DNA of 64,000 bases from Inia geoffrensis (GCA_036417435.1 CM070913.1:17824680-17888679); one strand, 5' to 3'; positions 23,001 to 35,153 are shown, numbered from the stretch's first letter. Program-made: numbers and translations. The notes: generated by a model from the sequence alone, not told the origin.

Positions 23001-23890
23001 ACCCTTAGAAATGCTTTTGCTGAATCCCATAGGTTTTGGGTCATCGTGTTTTCATTGTCATTTGTTTCTAGGTATTTTTTGATTTCCTCTTTGATTTCTT
23101 CAGTGATCTCTTGGTCATTTAGTAGGGTATTGTTCAGCCTCCCTATGTTTGTATATTTTACAGGTTTTTTTTCTCCTGTAATTGATATCTAGTCTCATAA
23201 CATTGTGGTCAGAAAAGATGCTTGATACGATTTCAATTTTCTTAAATTTACTGAGGCTTGATTTGTGACCCAAGATACAATGTATCCTGGAGAATGTTCC
23301 ATGTGCACTTGAGAAGAAAGTTTATTCTGTTGTTTTTGGATGGAATGTCCTATAAATATCAATTAAGTCCATCAGGTCTAATGTGTCATTTAACACTTGT
23401 GTTTCCTTATTTATTTTCATTTTGGATGATCTGTCCACTGGTGAAAGTGGGGTGTTAAGGTCCCCTACTATGATTGTGTTACTGTTGATATCCCCTTTTA
23501 TGGCTGTTAGCATTTGCCTGATGTGTTGAGGTGGTCCTATGTTGGGTGCATAAATATTTACAATGGTTATATCTTCTTGGTTTGATCCCTTGATCATTAT
23601 GTACTGTTCTTCTTTGACTTTTGTAACAAAGTCTTTATTTTAAAGTCTATTTTGTCTGATATGAGAATTGCTACTCTAGCTTTCTTTTGATTTCCATTTG
23701 CATGGAATATCTTTTTCCATCCCCTCACTTTCAGTCTGTATATGTCCCTAGGCCTGAAGTGGGTCTCTTGTAGACAGCATATATATGGGTCTTGTTTTTG
23801 TATCCATTCAGGCAGCCTGTGTCTTTTGGTTGGAGCATTTAATCCATTTACATTTAAGGTAGTTATCAATATATATGTTCCTATTCCCAT
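20073..23890 (-). pseudogene. L1 ORF2 relic (endonuclease/reverse transcriptase)
   Basis: Spans about 3.8 kb, the normal L1 ORF2 length (about 1270 codons). The start at 23890 gives the AP-like endonuclease motifs TLNVNGLNAPTKRHRL and CCLQETHF; after a break near 23597 the domain continues with IVNIYAPN and DLNTPLSPVDRS. RT follows in pieces: [14 protein letters not shown] (22522-22229), [14 protein letters not shown] and the catalytic [11 protein letters not shown] (22198-21764). C-terminal pieces run to 20073 (ending YHMLIHIYGI). At least eight frame changes or stops are needed to read it through, so no protein is expected. Confidence 0.9.
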
Positions 23891-23947
23891 TTTCTTAATT
23901 AGTTTGGCTTGTTTTTGGAGGTCTTTTCCTTCTCTTGTTTTTCCCGC

Positions 23948-24841
23948 CTAGAGATGTCCCTTTAGCATTTGCTGTATCGCTGGTTTGGCAGTGCTGAATT
24001 CTCTTAAGTTTTTCTTGTCTATAAAGCTTTTAATTTCTCTATTGAATCTGAATGAGATCCTTGCTGGGTAGAGCAGTCTTGGTTGTAGGTTTTCCTGTTT
24101 CATCACTTTAAATATGTCCTGCTACTGCCTTCTGGCTTGCAGAGTTTCTGCTGAAAGATCAGCTGTTAACCTTATGGGGATTCCCTTGTATGTTATTTGT
24201 TGCTTTTCCCTTGCTGCTTTTAATATATTTTCTTTGTGTTTAATTTTTGATAGCTTGAATAATATGTGTCTTGGCATGTTTCTCCTTGGATGTATCCTGT
24301 ATGGGACTCTTTGTGCTTCCTGGTCTTTATTGACTATTTCCTTTTCCATATTAGGGGAGTTTTCGACTTTAATCTCTTCAAATATTTTCTCAGTCCGTTT
24401 TTTTTTTCTTCTTCTTCTTCTGAGACCCCTATAATTCTAATGTTGGTGTGTTTAATGTTGTCCCAGAGGTGTCTGCGACTCTCAATTCTTTTCTTTTTTT
24501 TTCTTCATTCTGCTCTATGATAGTTGTTTCCACTATTCTATATTCCAGGTGACTTACCCGTTCTTCTGCCTCAGTTACCCTGTTATTGATTCCTTGTAGA
24601 GAATTCTTAATTTCATTTATTGAGTTGTTCATCATTGTTTGTTTGCTGTTTAATTCTTTTAGATCCTTGTTAAGTGTTTTTTTAAATTTTCTCCATTCTA
24701 TTTCCGAGGTTTTTGGATCATCTTTACTATAATTACTCTGAATTCTTTTTCAGGTAGACTGCTTATTTCCTCTTCATTTGTTTGGTTTGGTTGGTTTTTA
24801 CCCTGCTCCTTCTTCTGCTGCATATTTCTCTGTTTTACCAT
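23948..24841 (-). pseudogene. L1 ORF1 relic (RNA-binding protein)
   Basis: ORF1p is the trimeric RNA chaperone that coats L1 RNA in cytoplasmic particles. The start codon lies at 24841-24839 and the usual stop is at 23950-23948, about 298 codons, matching the related fragment at 61475-62369. An N-terminal coiled-coil section (24635 onward: SINEIKNSLQGINNRVTEAE) precedes the RRM. Near 24485 the frame shifts: the RRM motif HLWDNIKHTNI is readable only in another frame. The C-terminal domain is open at 24349-24122 (RIHPRRNMPRHILFK, IRLTADLSAETLQARRQ). It is non-functional. Confidence 0.88.
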
Positions 24842-25423
24842 TTTGTTTAACTTACTGTGTTTGGAGTCTCCTTTTTGCAGGCTGTAGGTTCGCAGTTTCT
24901 CTTATATCTGGTGTCTGCCCTCAGTGGGTGAGTTTGGTTCAGTGGCTGTGTCGGCTTCCTGGTTGGGGGGACTGGTGCCTGTGTTCTGTTGGCTGGGCCT
25001 GGATCTCGTCCTTCTGGGGGCCAGGGCTGTGTCCGGTGGTGTCTTTTGGGGTATCTGTGAGCTTAGTATGACTTTAGGCAGCCTCTCTGCTAGTGGGTGG
25101 TGTTGTGTTCCTGTCTTGCTAGTTGTTTGGCATGGGGAGTCCAGCACTGGAGCTTGCTGGCTGTTGAGTGGAACTGGATCTTTGTGTTGAGATGGAGAGC
25201 TCTGGGAGCGCTCTTACCAATTAATATTATATGGTGCTGGGAGGTGTCTTGTGGTCCAATGTCCTGGACTCGGCTCTCCCACCTCAGAGGCTTAGGCCTG
25301 ACACCCAGCCAGAGCACCAAGATGGCTCAGAAGAAAAGGAAGAAAAAAATTTAAAAAACGAAAAGATAGCACCCCAAAACAAATGGTAAAAGCAAAACTA
25401 AACAGACAAAATCACACAAAGAA

Positions 25424-25474
<51 letters not shown>

Positions 25475-26865
25475 AAAAGAAAAAAAAAAAAGGAAGAGAG
25501 AAACCTAACCAATAAGCAAATCCACCAATGATAGCAAGCACTAAAAACTAAAGTAAGATAAATATAAAATCAAAAACAAATCAGACACAGAAATCAAACC
25601 CCAAGTCTACAGTTGTTCCTAAAGTCCACTGCCTCATGTTTGGGAACATCCGTTGTCTATTCAGGTATTCCACAGATGCAGCATTTATCAAGTCGATTGT
25701 GGGGATTTAATCCGCTGCTCCTGAGGAGGCTGCATGGAGAAATTTCCCTTTCTCTTCTCTGTTCACAAGCTCCTGGGGTTCACCTTTGGTTTTCGCACTG
25801 CCTCTGCATGTAGGCCACTCTCAGGCCTCTCTTCTCAGCCCAGACAGGTGTGGGTTAAAGCAGTGGCTAATTAGAACTTTCTTGCTCACTCAGGCCAGGG
25901 AGAGGGAGGGGCATTGTAGTCATAATTATAATGTGGGGCATGCCTGCAGCAGCAGAGGCAAGCGTGACATTGCAGAAACCTCTGGTGTGCCATGTGTTCT
26001 CCCAGGGAAGTTGTCCCTGAATCATAGGACCTTGGCAGTGGCATGCTGCACAGCCTCCTGGGGTGGTGTGGGTAGTTACCTGCACTTGCACACAGAATTC
26101 TTGGTGGCAGCAGTGGCAGTGTTAGCAGTTCATGCCTGCCTCTGGGGTCCGAGCTGATATCCATAGCTCTCACCTTCAGCTCGCCTGTGGAGCTCACTTA
26201 GGTGGTACTCTGCAGTCTGTGGGCACATGGAACAGGAAGCCCCTCTCCTTGTGCACCCCGAAATAATGGTCTCTTGCTTCTCCAGTAGGTCCAGACATTT
26301 TCCTGGACTCCCTCCTGGCTAGCTGTGGTGCACTAGCCCCCTTCAGGCTGTGTTCACACAGCCAACCCCAGTACTGTCCCTGGGATCTGACCTCTGAAGC
26401 CCGAGCCTCAGCTCCCACCCCTGCCCGCCCCGGCAGGTGATCAGTCAAGCCTCTCAGGCTGGTGAGTGCTGGTCGGCACCGATCCTCTCTGCAGGAATCT
26501 CTCCACTTTGCCCTCCCCTCCCTGTGGCTGCGCTCTCCTCTGTGGCTCCGAAGCTTCCCCCCACCTCCCACTGTCTCCGCCCACAGAGGGGCTTCCTAGT
26601 GTGTGGAAATTTTTCCTCCTTCACAGCTCCCTCCCACTGGTGCAGGTCCCGTCCCTATGCTTTTGTCTGTGTTTTGTCTTTTCTTTTTTGCCCTACCCAG
26701 TTATGTGGGGAGTTTCTTGCCTTTTGGGAGGTCTGAGGTCTTCTGCCAGCGTTCAGTAGGTGTTCTATAGGAGTTGTTCCACATGTAGATGTATTTTTGA
26801 TGCCTTTGTGGGGAGGAAGGTGATCTCCACGTCTTACTCCTCCACCATCTTGGAGGTCTCTGGTG
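24842..26865 (-). promoter_or_regulatory. L1 5' UTR / internal promoter region
   Basis: The 5' UTR of the full-length L1, where L1 families carry their internal RNA polymerase II promoter. The first kilobase (about 25600-26865) is GC- and CpG-richer than the surroundings. The ORF1-proximal half contains an (AC)n at 25427-25469 and an A-rich tract. Open frames here (for example 26194-26571) are not genes. Promoter activity is inferred from the family, not shown. Confidence 0.7.
25427..25469. repeat. (AC)n microsatellite in L1 5' UTR
   Basis: About 21 AC dinucleotides. The corresponding place in the related fragment at 61349-63222 (around 63066-63076) has only a few short cac units, so the expansion is private to this copy. 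Confidence 0.93.
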
Positions 26866-27329
26866 TCTTCCAAACATTTTGTCCCTTCTTTTCCTCTTAT
26901 GTTTTATTTTCTCCCTGTATGTTGGAAGTTATGTAGTCTGACTCTGCTCTTTTAGTTTATCCTCTTAAATCATAATCGTTATATAGCTAGTGATATTCAA
27001 TATTGTACTCTTCCCCTTCAAATAATATTATGACTATAGAATGCTTTAAATCTGTTTACTCCCGTCTCATATATGATTGTTGTCCAGAATCTTTATTCAA
27101 TCTTTTATTTTCACCCTCATTTCAAGATAATTTTCATTATTTTCTTTGATAAACATTTTTTAAATATTGATGCACATTTTTAACAATTTCTTTGCTCATC
27201 TTTTCCCCCCTTGCCTCTCAGACTTTCCTATTGGGAGCTGCTTTTTTCTTTCTAAAGTTTGCCTTTGAAAATTTCCTTCAGTGGGCCATACTCCTCCATG
27301 AACAATATTCTTCACTCACAGCATGCTCA

Positions 27330-27480
27330 TTTTCCACTCACCAACCAGTGTCCCTTCCCCCATACCTTTGCATATGCTGGTTTATTTCTTAAGAATAGTC
27401 TTCTTTCTTTCCTGTGATTATCCAAATCTTAAATAATGCAAAGTTCAACTGAGGTTCAGGTCAAATATGAGGGAATGATG
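27330..27480 (+). mobile_element. L2-like fragment
   Basis: tgtcccttcccccatacctttgcatatgctgg ... gttcaactgaggttcaggtcaaata follows the L2 3' region pattern. Heavily diverged. Confidence 0.45.
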
Positions 27481-27569
27481 GACATGAACATGGGAGGGAC
27501 TCAGGACTCTTTACCAGGAAAGTGTTTCTAGTGACAGACATGTACTTACATAGTAAATATCATCCTTAT

Positions 27570-28720
27570 AATCATCTTCAACAAAACCAAGGAAACATTT
27601 ATTAAACTAATATACTTCAAACACAGTTTATATCATGTTAGGTAATAGGAAAAAAAAATGAGGCTTTTCTTCCAGAATATTACAATACACATGGAGAGAC
27701 AGAAAATCAGGTGTATTGTTATTGATTTTCTATGTGCTGAAGTCCTGTGACAGATGGTAAGTGGTTTAGAAGTTGAAAATAAGGAATCACAGTGGGGTTT
27801 GAGAGAGGTCATTATAGAGGGTTGCAGGAGCTGGAGCCTTACAAAAAATAAGGAAAAATAATTTAGAGAAGTAGAAATCACACTATTGAGATTATTGCTA
27901 TATGGCATGTGCAGGAAATAATGAATCAACTAAAAGGATTGTGTAGGGAAGTAGTGAGAGACAAGGTTGGAAAGAAAACTAGGAAATGTGTTTTTTAGGA
28001 GACTTGTAGGCCAGGTAATTAATGTAAGCTTTATTATCTAGGAAGTGGAGAAACATTAATAACTTTGGATTAAAGAGAGCAAGGGGAACAATATATTTTG
28101 CAGCAAGAGAAATACGAGATATGTATGTGGGATGGGTTGGAGTGGGTAATACTGAGGTATAAAGGAAAAATTGTAAAAAATGTGTAAGAGGTGTTGAAAG
28201 TCTATTAAAAGAGAGTAGTATTGGAAATGAAAGAGAGAGAGAGAGGATCTTTAAACAAAAAAATAAATAAATCAAGTAATTAAAGTAGGGAATGAATAAA
28301 ATGTAAGAGTCGAACATGACTCCCAGCTATTACTGAGAGACTGGAAGCTTACTAGTACAACAGGCCAGCATTGGGTCTCTTAGAGGAAGTACTAATCTTA
28401 TACAACATAATGATATTGTTGTTAGACATGTTGAATTTAAGGTAACATAGGGAATCCAAGATATTGGGAACAGCAGATAATTAGAGACATGAGACTAATA
28501 ATAAAGAGGGAATTTACAGCTGGAGTTGTAGGGATAATCCATGAATATGTTAGAGCCGAAGTCTTGAAGTGCATAAAAGCAACAATGGGCTGGGGTGGGT
28601 GTGTAGGAAGAACAAAAACAGTAAAAAGCCAGGTATTTAATCTTTAGGAAATAAGTCATTAAAAGAAAGAGAAAAAGGGAAAATCTTTCACTTACAGGTA
28701 ATGTTGCTGTGAAAAGTGTA
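27570..28720. mobile_element. Ancient interspersed repeat region, class uncertain
   Basis: Weak but ordered matches to an old mammalian repeat: aggaaacatttattaaac, then gaggcttttcttccagaa, ggattaaagagagcaagggg, gaacatgactcccagct, gttagacatgttgaatttaagg. I can recognise repeat character but not the family. Confidence 0.35.
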
Positions 28721-30227
28721 TTACTTTTAAAAGAACCTAGTTTGTGTACTGGGGAAATATGACTCACATTTTTTTCCCCTAAACTTTCATCCCATTTCTA
28801 AAAGGGAGGAATTTCTCATGTTTTTAACAGTAGCAGGACCTATGGCACAAAGAAATTTCTAACATGTTAGATCTTAAGACAAGGTCTTCAATTCTTCAGT
28901 ACTTTTTTTATTTCTAGCCTGTTTCATATCCACATTGCATTCAATTTCCTTATTTTTTATGGAAAGGAGAAACATGAGCTGGAGGTGAAAAATGCATTTT
29001 ATGTAATCCAATTGATTCAAACTCTGCCATTTGATAGGTAGTGAGAATGCCCTAACAGCACTGCTATGGAGTTCTCTAATTTTTTGTTTGCAGCTTCATG
29101 CTGCAAGCAATTTGTCACCTAAAATTCTAATGGAACTTTCACATATTGAAATGAGAGATGGAAGCAGCCTTGTAGATCATTATGATTATGGTAGGACAGT
29201 TTTAGACAGGGACTTATAAAATTTTAAATTGATCCTACATTTGACCTTAGACAAAAAGTCAAAAATGAACAACTAGGTGCTGCACTCACATAAAAGGAAA
29301 TATCTCATCAGCAAACAATAAATCTGTTCTTTAAATGTCAGTTTTAACAGACCCATATAATGCTTGAAGCCAGATATCAGTCAAGTTTAAGGTCATTGTC
29401 AAACAGCAAAAAGGAATTCAATATTCAGATATTCTAAAATATATTCTTACAAAACATGAAATCCATTGATATTTTTATTTTTAGCAATTAAATAATTACA
29501 AATCTATATTAGTACACCTATAGGAAAATTGGGAACTTGCAAAAATACAACTGAGAGATACAAAAATTCCACTGTTTTGGATCTGCAGTTAGATCTTCAC
29601 AACTGCTGGCCAATCAACACTTTGCCAGTCATAATCTCTATTATCCCAAAACAAATAAGAACATGTGTTTGTACAGCCCGCACACTAGAAAATGAGCACT
29701 GGGACCTAGATAATCATTACCCTTAACTTTGGAAGGCTGAGTAATCTAGGGGCTTAAAAAAGGCCCTGAAAGTCTGCATTGAGACACTGGCTCCAGGAGG
29801 AAGTACAATCTGGTGAAGGTATGATCCTCAGGTTTCAAGGCTATAATATAATAAAACCTACCTGCAAGTTTGTTGTGAAGATAAAAAGAGATAATCATGT
29901 AAGTTGTCTAGGATCTAATAGGAGCAATAGTTCCTTTTACTGCTAAGCTTTAGAAGTTTATCAAATCTAAACAATGGGTTCATGTGACCATATAGAAGCA
30001 TACAATGATAGTATACAATTATCATACTCATACCCATGTTTAACTTATAGGCATATAAGCATCTTATATACATGAAAAATGTGGTCTTTTCTAAAAGTGG
30101 TGACCAAAGCTTATCAATGACACTAAAATTTTAGATATGAGTGAGTTACACTAAAGGTCTAGCCATGTGGTCATTCTGGGGAAGCTTGCAAAGGATGCAT
30201 GCGATAAGGGTAATGAAAATCAGATCT
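28721..30227. other. Unique sequence
   Basis: No repeat or gene recognised. The small frames at 29031-29219 and 29529-29726 have no supporting features. Confidence 0.45.
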
Positions 30228-30395
30228 TGCATTAGTCACATTGGGCAGCCATACAAAATACCACAGATTGGGTGGTGTAAGCAGCAAACATTTATTTTCT
30301 CACAGTTCTGGAGGAGAGAAAGTTCAAATCAAGGTGCTGACTTATTTGATTCCTGGTGAGGACTGTCTTCCTGGCTTGCAGGCAGCTGTCTGCAA
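30228..30395 (-). mobile_element. MLT1-type (ERVL-MaLR) LTR fragment, antisense
   Basis: gcattagtcacattgggcagccatacaaaataccacagattgggtgg, then tttattttctcacagttctggagg and cttcctggcttgcaggcagc, is the reversed 3' portion of an MLT1 LTR. The rest of the LTR is absent. Confidence 0.7.
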
Positions 30396-30439
30396 AAATA
30401 GATTGTGGATTATTTCCAACTCTCACTCCTCTGCAATAA

Positions 30440-30795
30440 TGTGCCACCCCATAGAATGAGCCAAGCACCCTTTCCCACACCATTGGTGTGGGGCTTAACC
30501 ATGTGACTTATCTTTCCCAGTGGAATGAGAGAGGGCATAACACAGAGGTTTTACATGTGCTTCCATGTTTTAGTTGGGCTTTCTGTGCTGCTTCTCTGCT
30601 AGGAGAAAAGTACATTCTGAAAAGCCATTGGTTGAAGGATGAGATACTAGAGCACATTTGAACCTCAACATAGCCCAAAGTAGAACTCTCCTAGCTCAAC
30701 TGCAGGCACATGAGAAAAAAGAGAAGAAGATTTGTTTCTGGGAATTTTGTTTTTTCAGCATTATTGCAGAAATGGCAGGCTAATGCACTATGGTT
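30440..30795 (+). mobile_element. Second MaLR-like LTR fragment, sense
   Basis: aaccatgtgacttatctttcccagtggaatg, acatgtgcttccatg, ttgggctttctgtgctgcttctctgc, and a final cagcattattgcagaaatggcaggctaatgc follow a diverged MLT1-like LTR in the opposite direction to its neighbour at 30228. Confidence 0.45.
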
Positions 30796-31963
30796 GCAGA
30801 TGTATATAAATATAAATAAATAACTGTATTTAGATCTCCAGTTACATTATGGTGGCAATGAAAAGAAGTGGTAGATAGTGAGCCCTGAAAAAGATTTGCC
30901 AAATCGGTGAGTAAGTAATGAATAGTCAAACTTAGCAGCTGTAAAATATACCAATATATTTTGAGAATATTTTGAGACTCAAACTACTCCTGGTTTCTTG
31001 ATTGTGTAAAATAGTCAATAAATATTTGTTAAACAGAAAAGAATGTAGCAAGTTTATAAAACTGAGAAACGATATGATAAAGTGAATAGTCTTTCTGAAT
31101 TCCTACTTCATTATTGCTTGCATGCCATAAGAAAGACAAGAATTCATCACATTAAAAGTATTTTAAAAAACTTTCCCTAACAAAATTACAAACTACTGTA
31201 AAGTAGGGTAATTTTTCACATCCTTTGTAGCCCTTTCTTTGACTAAAACTATATGGTATATGTATATTTAGGACACGGATTGGTGAAATGATAGCTTGCT
31301 CTTGATTGGGGAAACACTTGATACACATCTGGGCTCATAAATCTGTACCTACTACGAATTTATTTTCTAATTCTACAAGATCTTATTCTTTACCCTGTTG
31401 TACTTAGAAATGACAACTAACTTTTACAAGTAAATCATCTTAAATGTTTAGCATGTTAATAGATATAATTTACATGAAAGAAAGAGAAAGATTTGAGTAT
31501 CTTGGCATAGAAGCTAGACATAGGCACACACAGCACAGTGATGGACAGCTCTACTCCTGAATGGTGTGCATGGGACAAAGCACACCCATTTCACGTCCTC
31601 GAGAAGAGGAAGTGTCTTAATATAGAGAGTAGAGGATAAGTGCCTGGTAGAACTGAATGGTATCACTAAATTGATACAGATTGAATTCCTGGTAATGAAT
31701 GACATCACTCAGTGTCCTTATGTTTAGTAAAAAGAAAAATCCTATGAGCTGGAAAATGAGAGAGCCATGTTCTAATGCTGGAAGGATGTGGGCTGATTCT
31801 CCAAGTGTGACTAGGAACTTTGATTCATTTTAATTATTAAGCCATTTCATGATTGCCACTCTAGAATTAATAATTTAGAATATTTGGAGATGGGACAAAA
31901 ATTTCATTTTAACAAAATTTCCAGATGACTTTATGCACTTCATTGTTTCAGAAGAAATAACAT
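30796..31963. other. Unique AT-rich sequence
   Basis: Nothing recognised. Confidence 0.45.
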
Positions 31964-31978
31964 TAAATTTGTTCTCTT

Positions 31979-32181
31979 TTTTTTTTTTTTCTGTACGCGG
32001 GCCACTCACTGTTGTGGCCTCTCCCATTGCAGAGCACAGGCTCCGGACGCGCAGGCTCAGCGGCCATGGTTCACGGGCCTAGCTGCTCCGCAGCATGTGG
32101 GATCTTCCCGGACCAGGGCATGAACCTGTGTCCCCTGCATCGGCAGGTGGACTCTCAACCATTGCGCCACGAGAGAAGCCC
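31979..32181 (-). mobile_element. CHR-type SINE, antisense
   Basis: T-run, then ctgtacgcgggccactcactg ... accattgcgccacgagagaagcc. Flanked by taaatttgttctctt (31964-31978) and taaatttgttctttt (32182-32196), a target-site duplication with one difference. Confidence 0.95.
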
Positions 32182-32690
32182 TAAATTTGTTCTTTTAATG
32201 TGTCTTTCCCGTTACTTTTTTAAAAGTAGGTTGCAGTCACCATCACCTACATAGTGCTTATGGATAATAGATAAGAACTGCTGCCATGACAGCTCAGCCA
32301 GCTGCACTCTGCTCTCTCTCCAACCCTACTTAAAAGATGTACATTCTAATTTGCAAAATGAAAAAGTGTTTCTGGTAGCTATCCTTAGCATTCCAGAAAG
32401 TGCAGGCATTGATGAACTAAAACACATAGTTCTGTGACTTGCTGCACCTTAGTTCGCTCTCAGTTGCTTTATTGAAATGAGCTATGTGACATCACCCTGA
32501 TTCACTGAGCACTCAAAATTAGCTTAGTTTTAAAGTTAATTAAATGTGGTTATTTTGCAGCTTGATTTGGAGCCAAAGAAAATTATTTCAGTAAAGTACA
32601 GAATGAACCTCTTAGAAAGCACCATTGGTAAAAAGGAACTTAAAAAAAAACTAACCTGATCTTGAGTTTTCTGATTTTCTATAATGTTTT

Positions 32691-32738
32691 AGATAGGTAG
32701 ATAGATAGATAGACAGACAGATAGATAGATAGATGATA
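32691..32738. repeat. (GATA)n/(GACA)n microsatellite
   Basis: About 12 tetranucleotide units, mostly gata with two gaca units in the middle. Confidence 0.92.
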
Positions 32739-33699
32739 GACAGCTAATACACCCACATACATTTAATATCTTACACAAATATTGAATTAATATTGTGAAG
32801 AAGAGAGAAGTACTGAGATTCCAATTCAAACAACATATCCCTTGTTAACTTCCCCATCTCTTAATTTTCTTTCCATTGCTGGTTCTCCTACAGTGGCTCT
32901 TGGAGAGAGCAAAAAAACTTGTGTTCCGATAAAACACTAATGAAAAGGACATTCCACAGCCTAACAGATGGATAAGTGCACTCTAGGATGAGTCTCACAT
33001 TGATTCATAACCCTCATCACACCCCCTTCTGGGTTCCTCCCCAGCGGCTCCCACAGAGCACACCTGTAGATGGTTGCCACCGCTCTTTTCACTGCACCAT
33101 GAGAGGCACCCGTGCTGTCAGGCTAACCTTTTCCCTCTGTGTAAGGTTTCCCTCTGTGCACATTTTGATTATTTCCTGCCTCCTTCATTTGAATTTGGCT
33201 GCGCTTTTTGTTATAATTATTTCACAAGTGTGTATACAAACAGTGTACTACCTCTTCAAAATTTCCTAAATACCTTGGGTACTCCAGCCTTGGGAGGCGA
33301 CTACTCCAACCACCCGTGGCTGTAAAACTGTAAGTGACAACTTGAAGGCTGTCTGGCATGGGTTGGTGATGGGTTTTCCCTGCTTGCCTGCTGCCCTAAG
33401 AGTGATAGAATGTTGTAATAGAAGCAAATTCAGAATCATATTCGACTTTGGCAGCTGACTGATGTGGGAACTGGAGTTTGGAAAAGATAAGCGATCTCTT
33501 CGAGTTCACAGGGTTGTTTTATCCTCTGTTGAAGCCACCTCTTTGAAAGGGTATGTGCTCTTAAGCAGAGCTGAGTAATCCCAAGGAAGGCTACCCTACC
33601 ATGTCCTCTCATTTCTTACGCTTTACCCCGGAGCTGGTTTGATTTCCTTATTGGGTTTGCAAATATATTGTTGCGTATCACCGTTGTTGCATTTGCATT
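32739..33699. other. Unique sequence
   Basis: Two overlapping frames at 32976-33325 lack recognisable domains. A weak MIR-like stretch may lie at about 33430-33520. Confidence 0.4.
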
Positions 33700-33895
33700 A
33701 TAATTGCATTTTTGGAAATACATTTTTCCTAACTATAAACTCGTTGAGGGCAAAGACTCTATCTGATTCACTTTTGAATCTTTAGTGCCTATGATAGTAG
33801 GTGCCCAATAAATATTTGTTAAATAAATTAATTATTAAACAACTAATGTCTAGAGAACGAATGAATAAATGGATTCAATGGATGAATGAATGAAT
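33700..33895 (+). mobile_element. L2 3' end
   Basis: ctataaactcgttgagggcaaagactc, ttgaatctttagtgcctatgatagtaggtgcccaataaatatttg and a gaatgaatgaatgag-type tail are the classic L2 3' end in order. Confidence 0.72.
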
Positions 33896-34409
33896 GAGAA
33901 AAGAGCAATAACGTCTCATACTGTGCCCTCTTATTGAGGATTGGCATCATAGGAATTAACTTCATGTTCCTGGGAGCTTTTGCAACCCTGTCTGTAGCTG
34001 TAGGATATCTGCAAGCTTGTTTTTTAAAAATCTGGTCAAAAATCCTTTATATCAGGATATATATCAAGAAGAATTTATTTCTATTTCTAGCTGATTCTAT
34101 CACATTTTCACCCATCCATGAATAAAGATGAAATAATGTGGTACGTACCAAAAGATGACTTCAAAGTAGGATTACGCACGTGATAGTAACTTATGAGTAA
34201 CTTCAGTAACTTCATCAAGTGCACTTTTTGATGCCGTGACCTAAGATAATTTTAAAAACATGTTTTGTTAGCATTAGAATGTTACTTTCTAAATTAGAAT
34301 GACAAAATACGTGTTTTCAAATGTCCAAACTAATGGTAAAATATATTTTACATTTTTATCAATAGTGAATAAATATACACGTGTTTATTATTATTTACAC
34401 CAATATTTT
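33896..34409. other. Unique AT-rich sequence
   Basis: Nothing recognised. Confidence 0.4.
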
Positions 34410-34510
34410 GTGGGAGTCTGCTTTTGTGCAGGAACTGTGCTAGGTATTAGCAAGGTAAAAAAAAAACATAATAAAAATCTAATCCTGTTCTCATAGTGCA
34501 TATAATTTAC
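34410..34510. mobile_element. L2/MIR-like fragment
   Basis: gtgggagtctgcttttgtgcaggaactgtgctaggtattagc then ctaatcctgttctcatagtgc resembles the tgtgccaggcactgtgctagg block of ancient repeats. Confidence 0.4.
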
Positions 34511-34775
34511 TGTTTTTATTTGGTCAAGATGGAAAAGCCCAAATTCCTATATCTACCAAATATATATTATCTAATAAATTATCTATGCATTATATTATAT
34601 TATAATCATACATATAAACACACACTTGTGTAAATATACCCAAGTAATTTTGATATCATTCTGATAATTATGAAATTTTCATTGATAAATTTTTTAAAAT
34701 TTTAATATTTCTAATGCAAATGAGAAACACAACTCATGTTAAAAATTATATTTACCAACTAAAAGATTAGGTGCA

Positions 34776-35138
34776 GGGCTTCCCTGGTGGCACAGTGGTT
34801 GAGAGTCCACCTGCCAATGCAGGGGACACGGGTTCAAGCCCTGGTCCGGGAAGATCGCACGTGCCGTGGAGCAACTAAGCCCGTGCGCCACAACTACTAA
34901 GCCTGCACCCTAGAGCCCGCGAGCCACAACTACTGAGCCTGCGAGCCACAACTACTGAAGCCTGCATGCCTAGAGCCCGTGCTCCGCAGCAAGAGAAGCC
35001 ACTGCAATGAGAACCCCGCGCACCGCAATGAAGAGTAGCCCCCGCTCGCCGCAACTAGAGAAAGCCCGCACGCAGCAACAAACACCAAACACAGCCAAAA
35101 ATAAATAAATAAATAAAAAGAATTAAAAAAAAAAAAAA
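34776..35138 (+). mobile_element. Long CHR-type SINE variant with internal duplication
   Basis: A usual tRNA-Glu-like head (34776-34856), but the body is different and longer. It carries repeated gagccacaactactgagcctgc-like units and a ctagagcccgtgctccgcagc middle, then a gcagcaacaaacaccaaacacagcc end and an (aaat)n tail. It is flanked by aaaagattaggtgca (34761-34775) and aaaagactaggggca (35139-35153), differing at two positions. This looks like a longer CHR relative. Confidence 0.93.
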
Positions 35139-35153
35139 AAAAGACTAGGGGCA

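Larger units (their letters stand above)
19674..26865 (-). mobile_element. Full-length LINE-1 with 15-bp target-site duplication
   Basis: A 7.2-kb L1 on the minus strand. From its 5' end (26865) it reads: 5' UTR beginning agagacctccaagatggtgg (about 2.0 kb), ORF1 (24841-23948), a short spacer, ORF2 (23890-20073), 3' UTR with ccaataaagatgt, and an A tail (19701-19714). The duplication tcttccaaacatttt is found at 19659-19673 and 26866-26880. Between A tail and duplication lies a 22-base non-L1 stretch and a second A-run, suggesting a 3' transduction. Both ORFs carry frameshifts and stops, so the copy is inactive. Confidence 0.93.
18505..27310 (-). mobile_element. Ancient antisense L1 region interrupted by younger insertions
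   Basis: Diverged antisense L1 sequence is seen at 18505-18742, 18981-19225, 19560-19658 (ttttaatccatttatatttattatg) and after the full-length L1 at 26881-27310 (cctcttatgttttattttc, then tttgaaaatttccttcagtggg). Order and orientation fit one ancient L1 running from ORF2 endonuclease into the ORF1 side. A CHR SINE, a roughly 330-bp ancient repeat and a 7.2-kb L1 separate the pieces. Confidence 0.55.

Noticed and set aside
26194..26571. 125-codon antisense frame with basic residues
   Set aside because: It lies wholly in the L1 5' UTR, which is GC-rich and poor in stops.
27979..28317. 112-codon hydrophobic antisense frame
   Set aside because: It arises from an A/G-rich ancient repeat; low-complexity composition with no recognisable membrane protein pattern.
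34776..35138. Repeat array resembling a CRISPR or satellite
   Set aside because: The short repeated units are internal to a SINE with a tail and target-site duplication.
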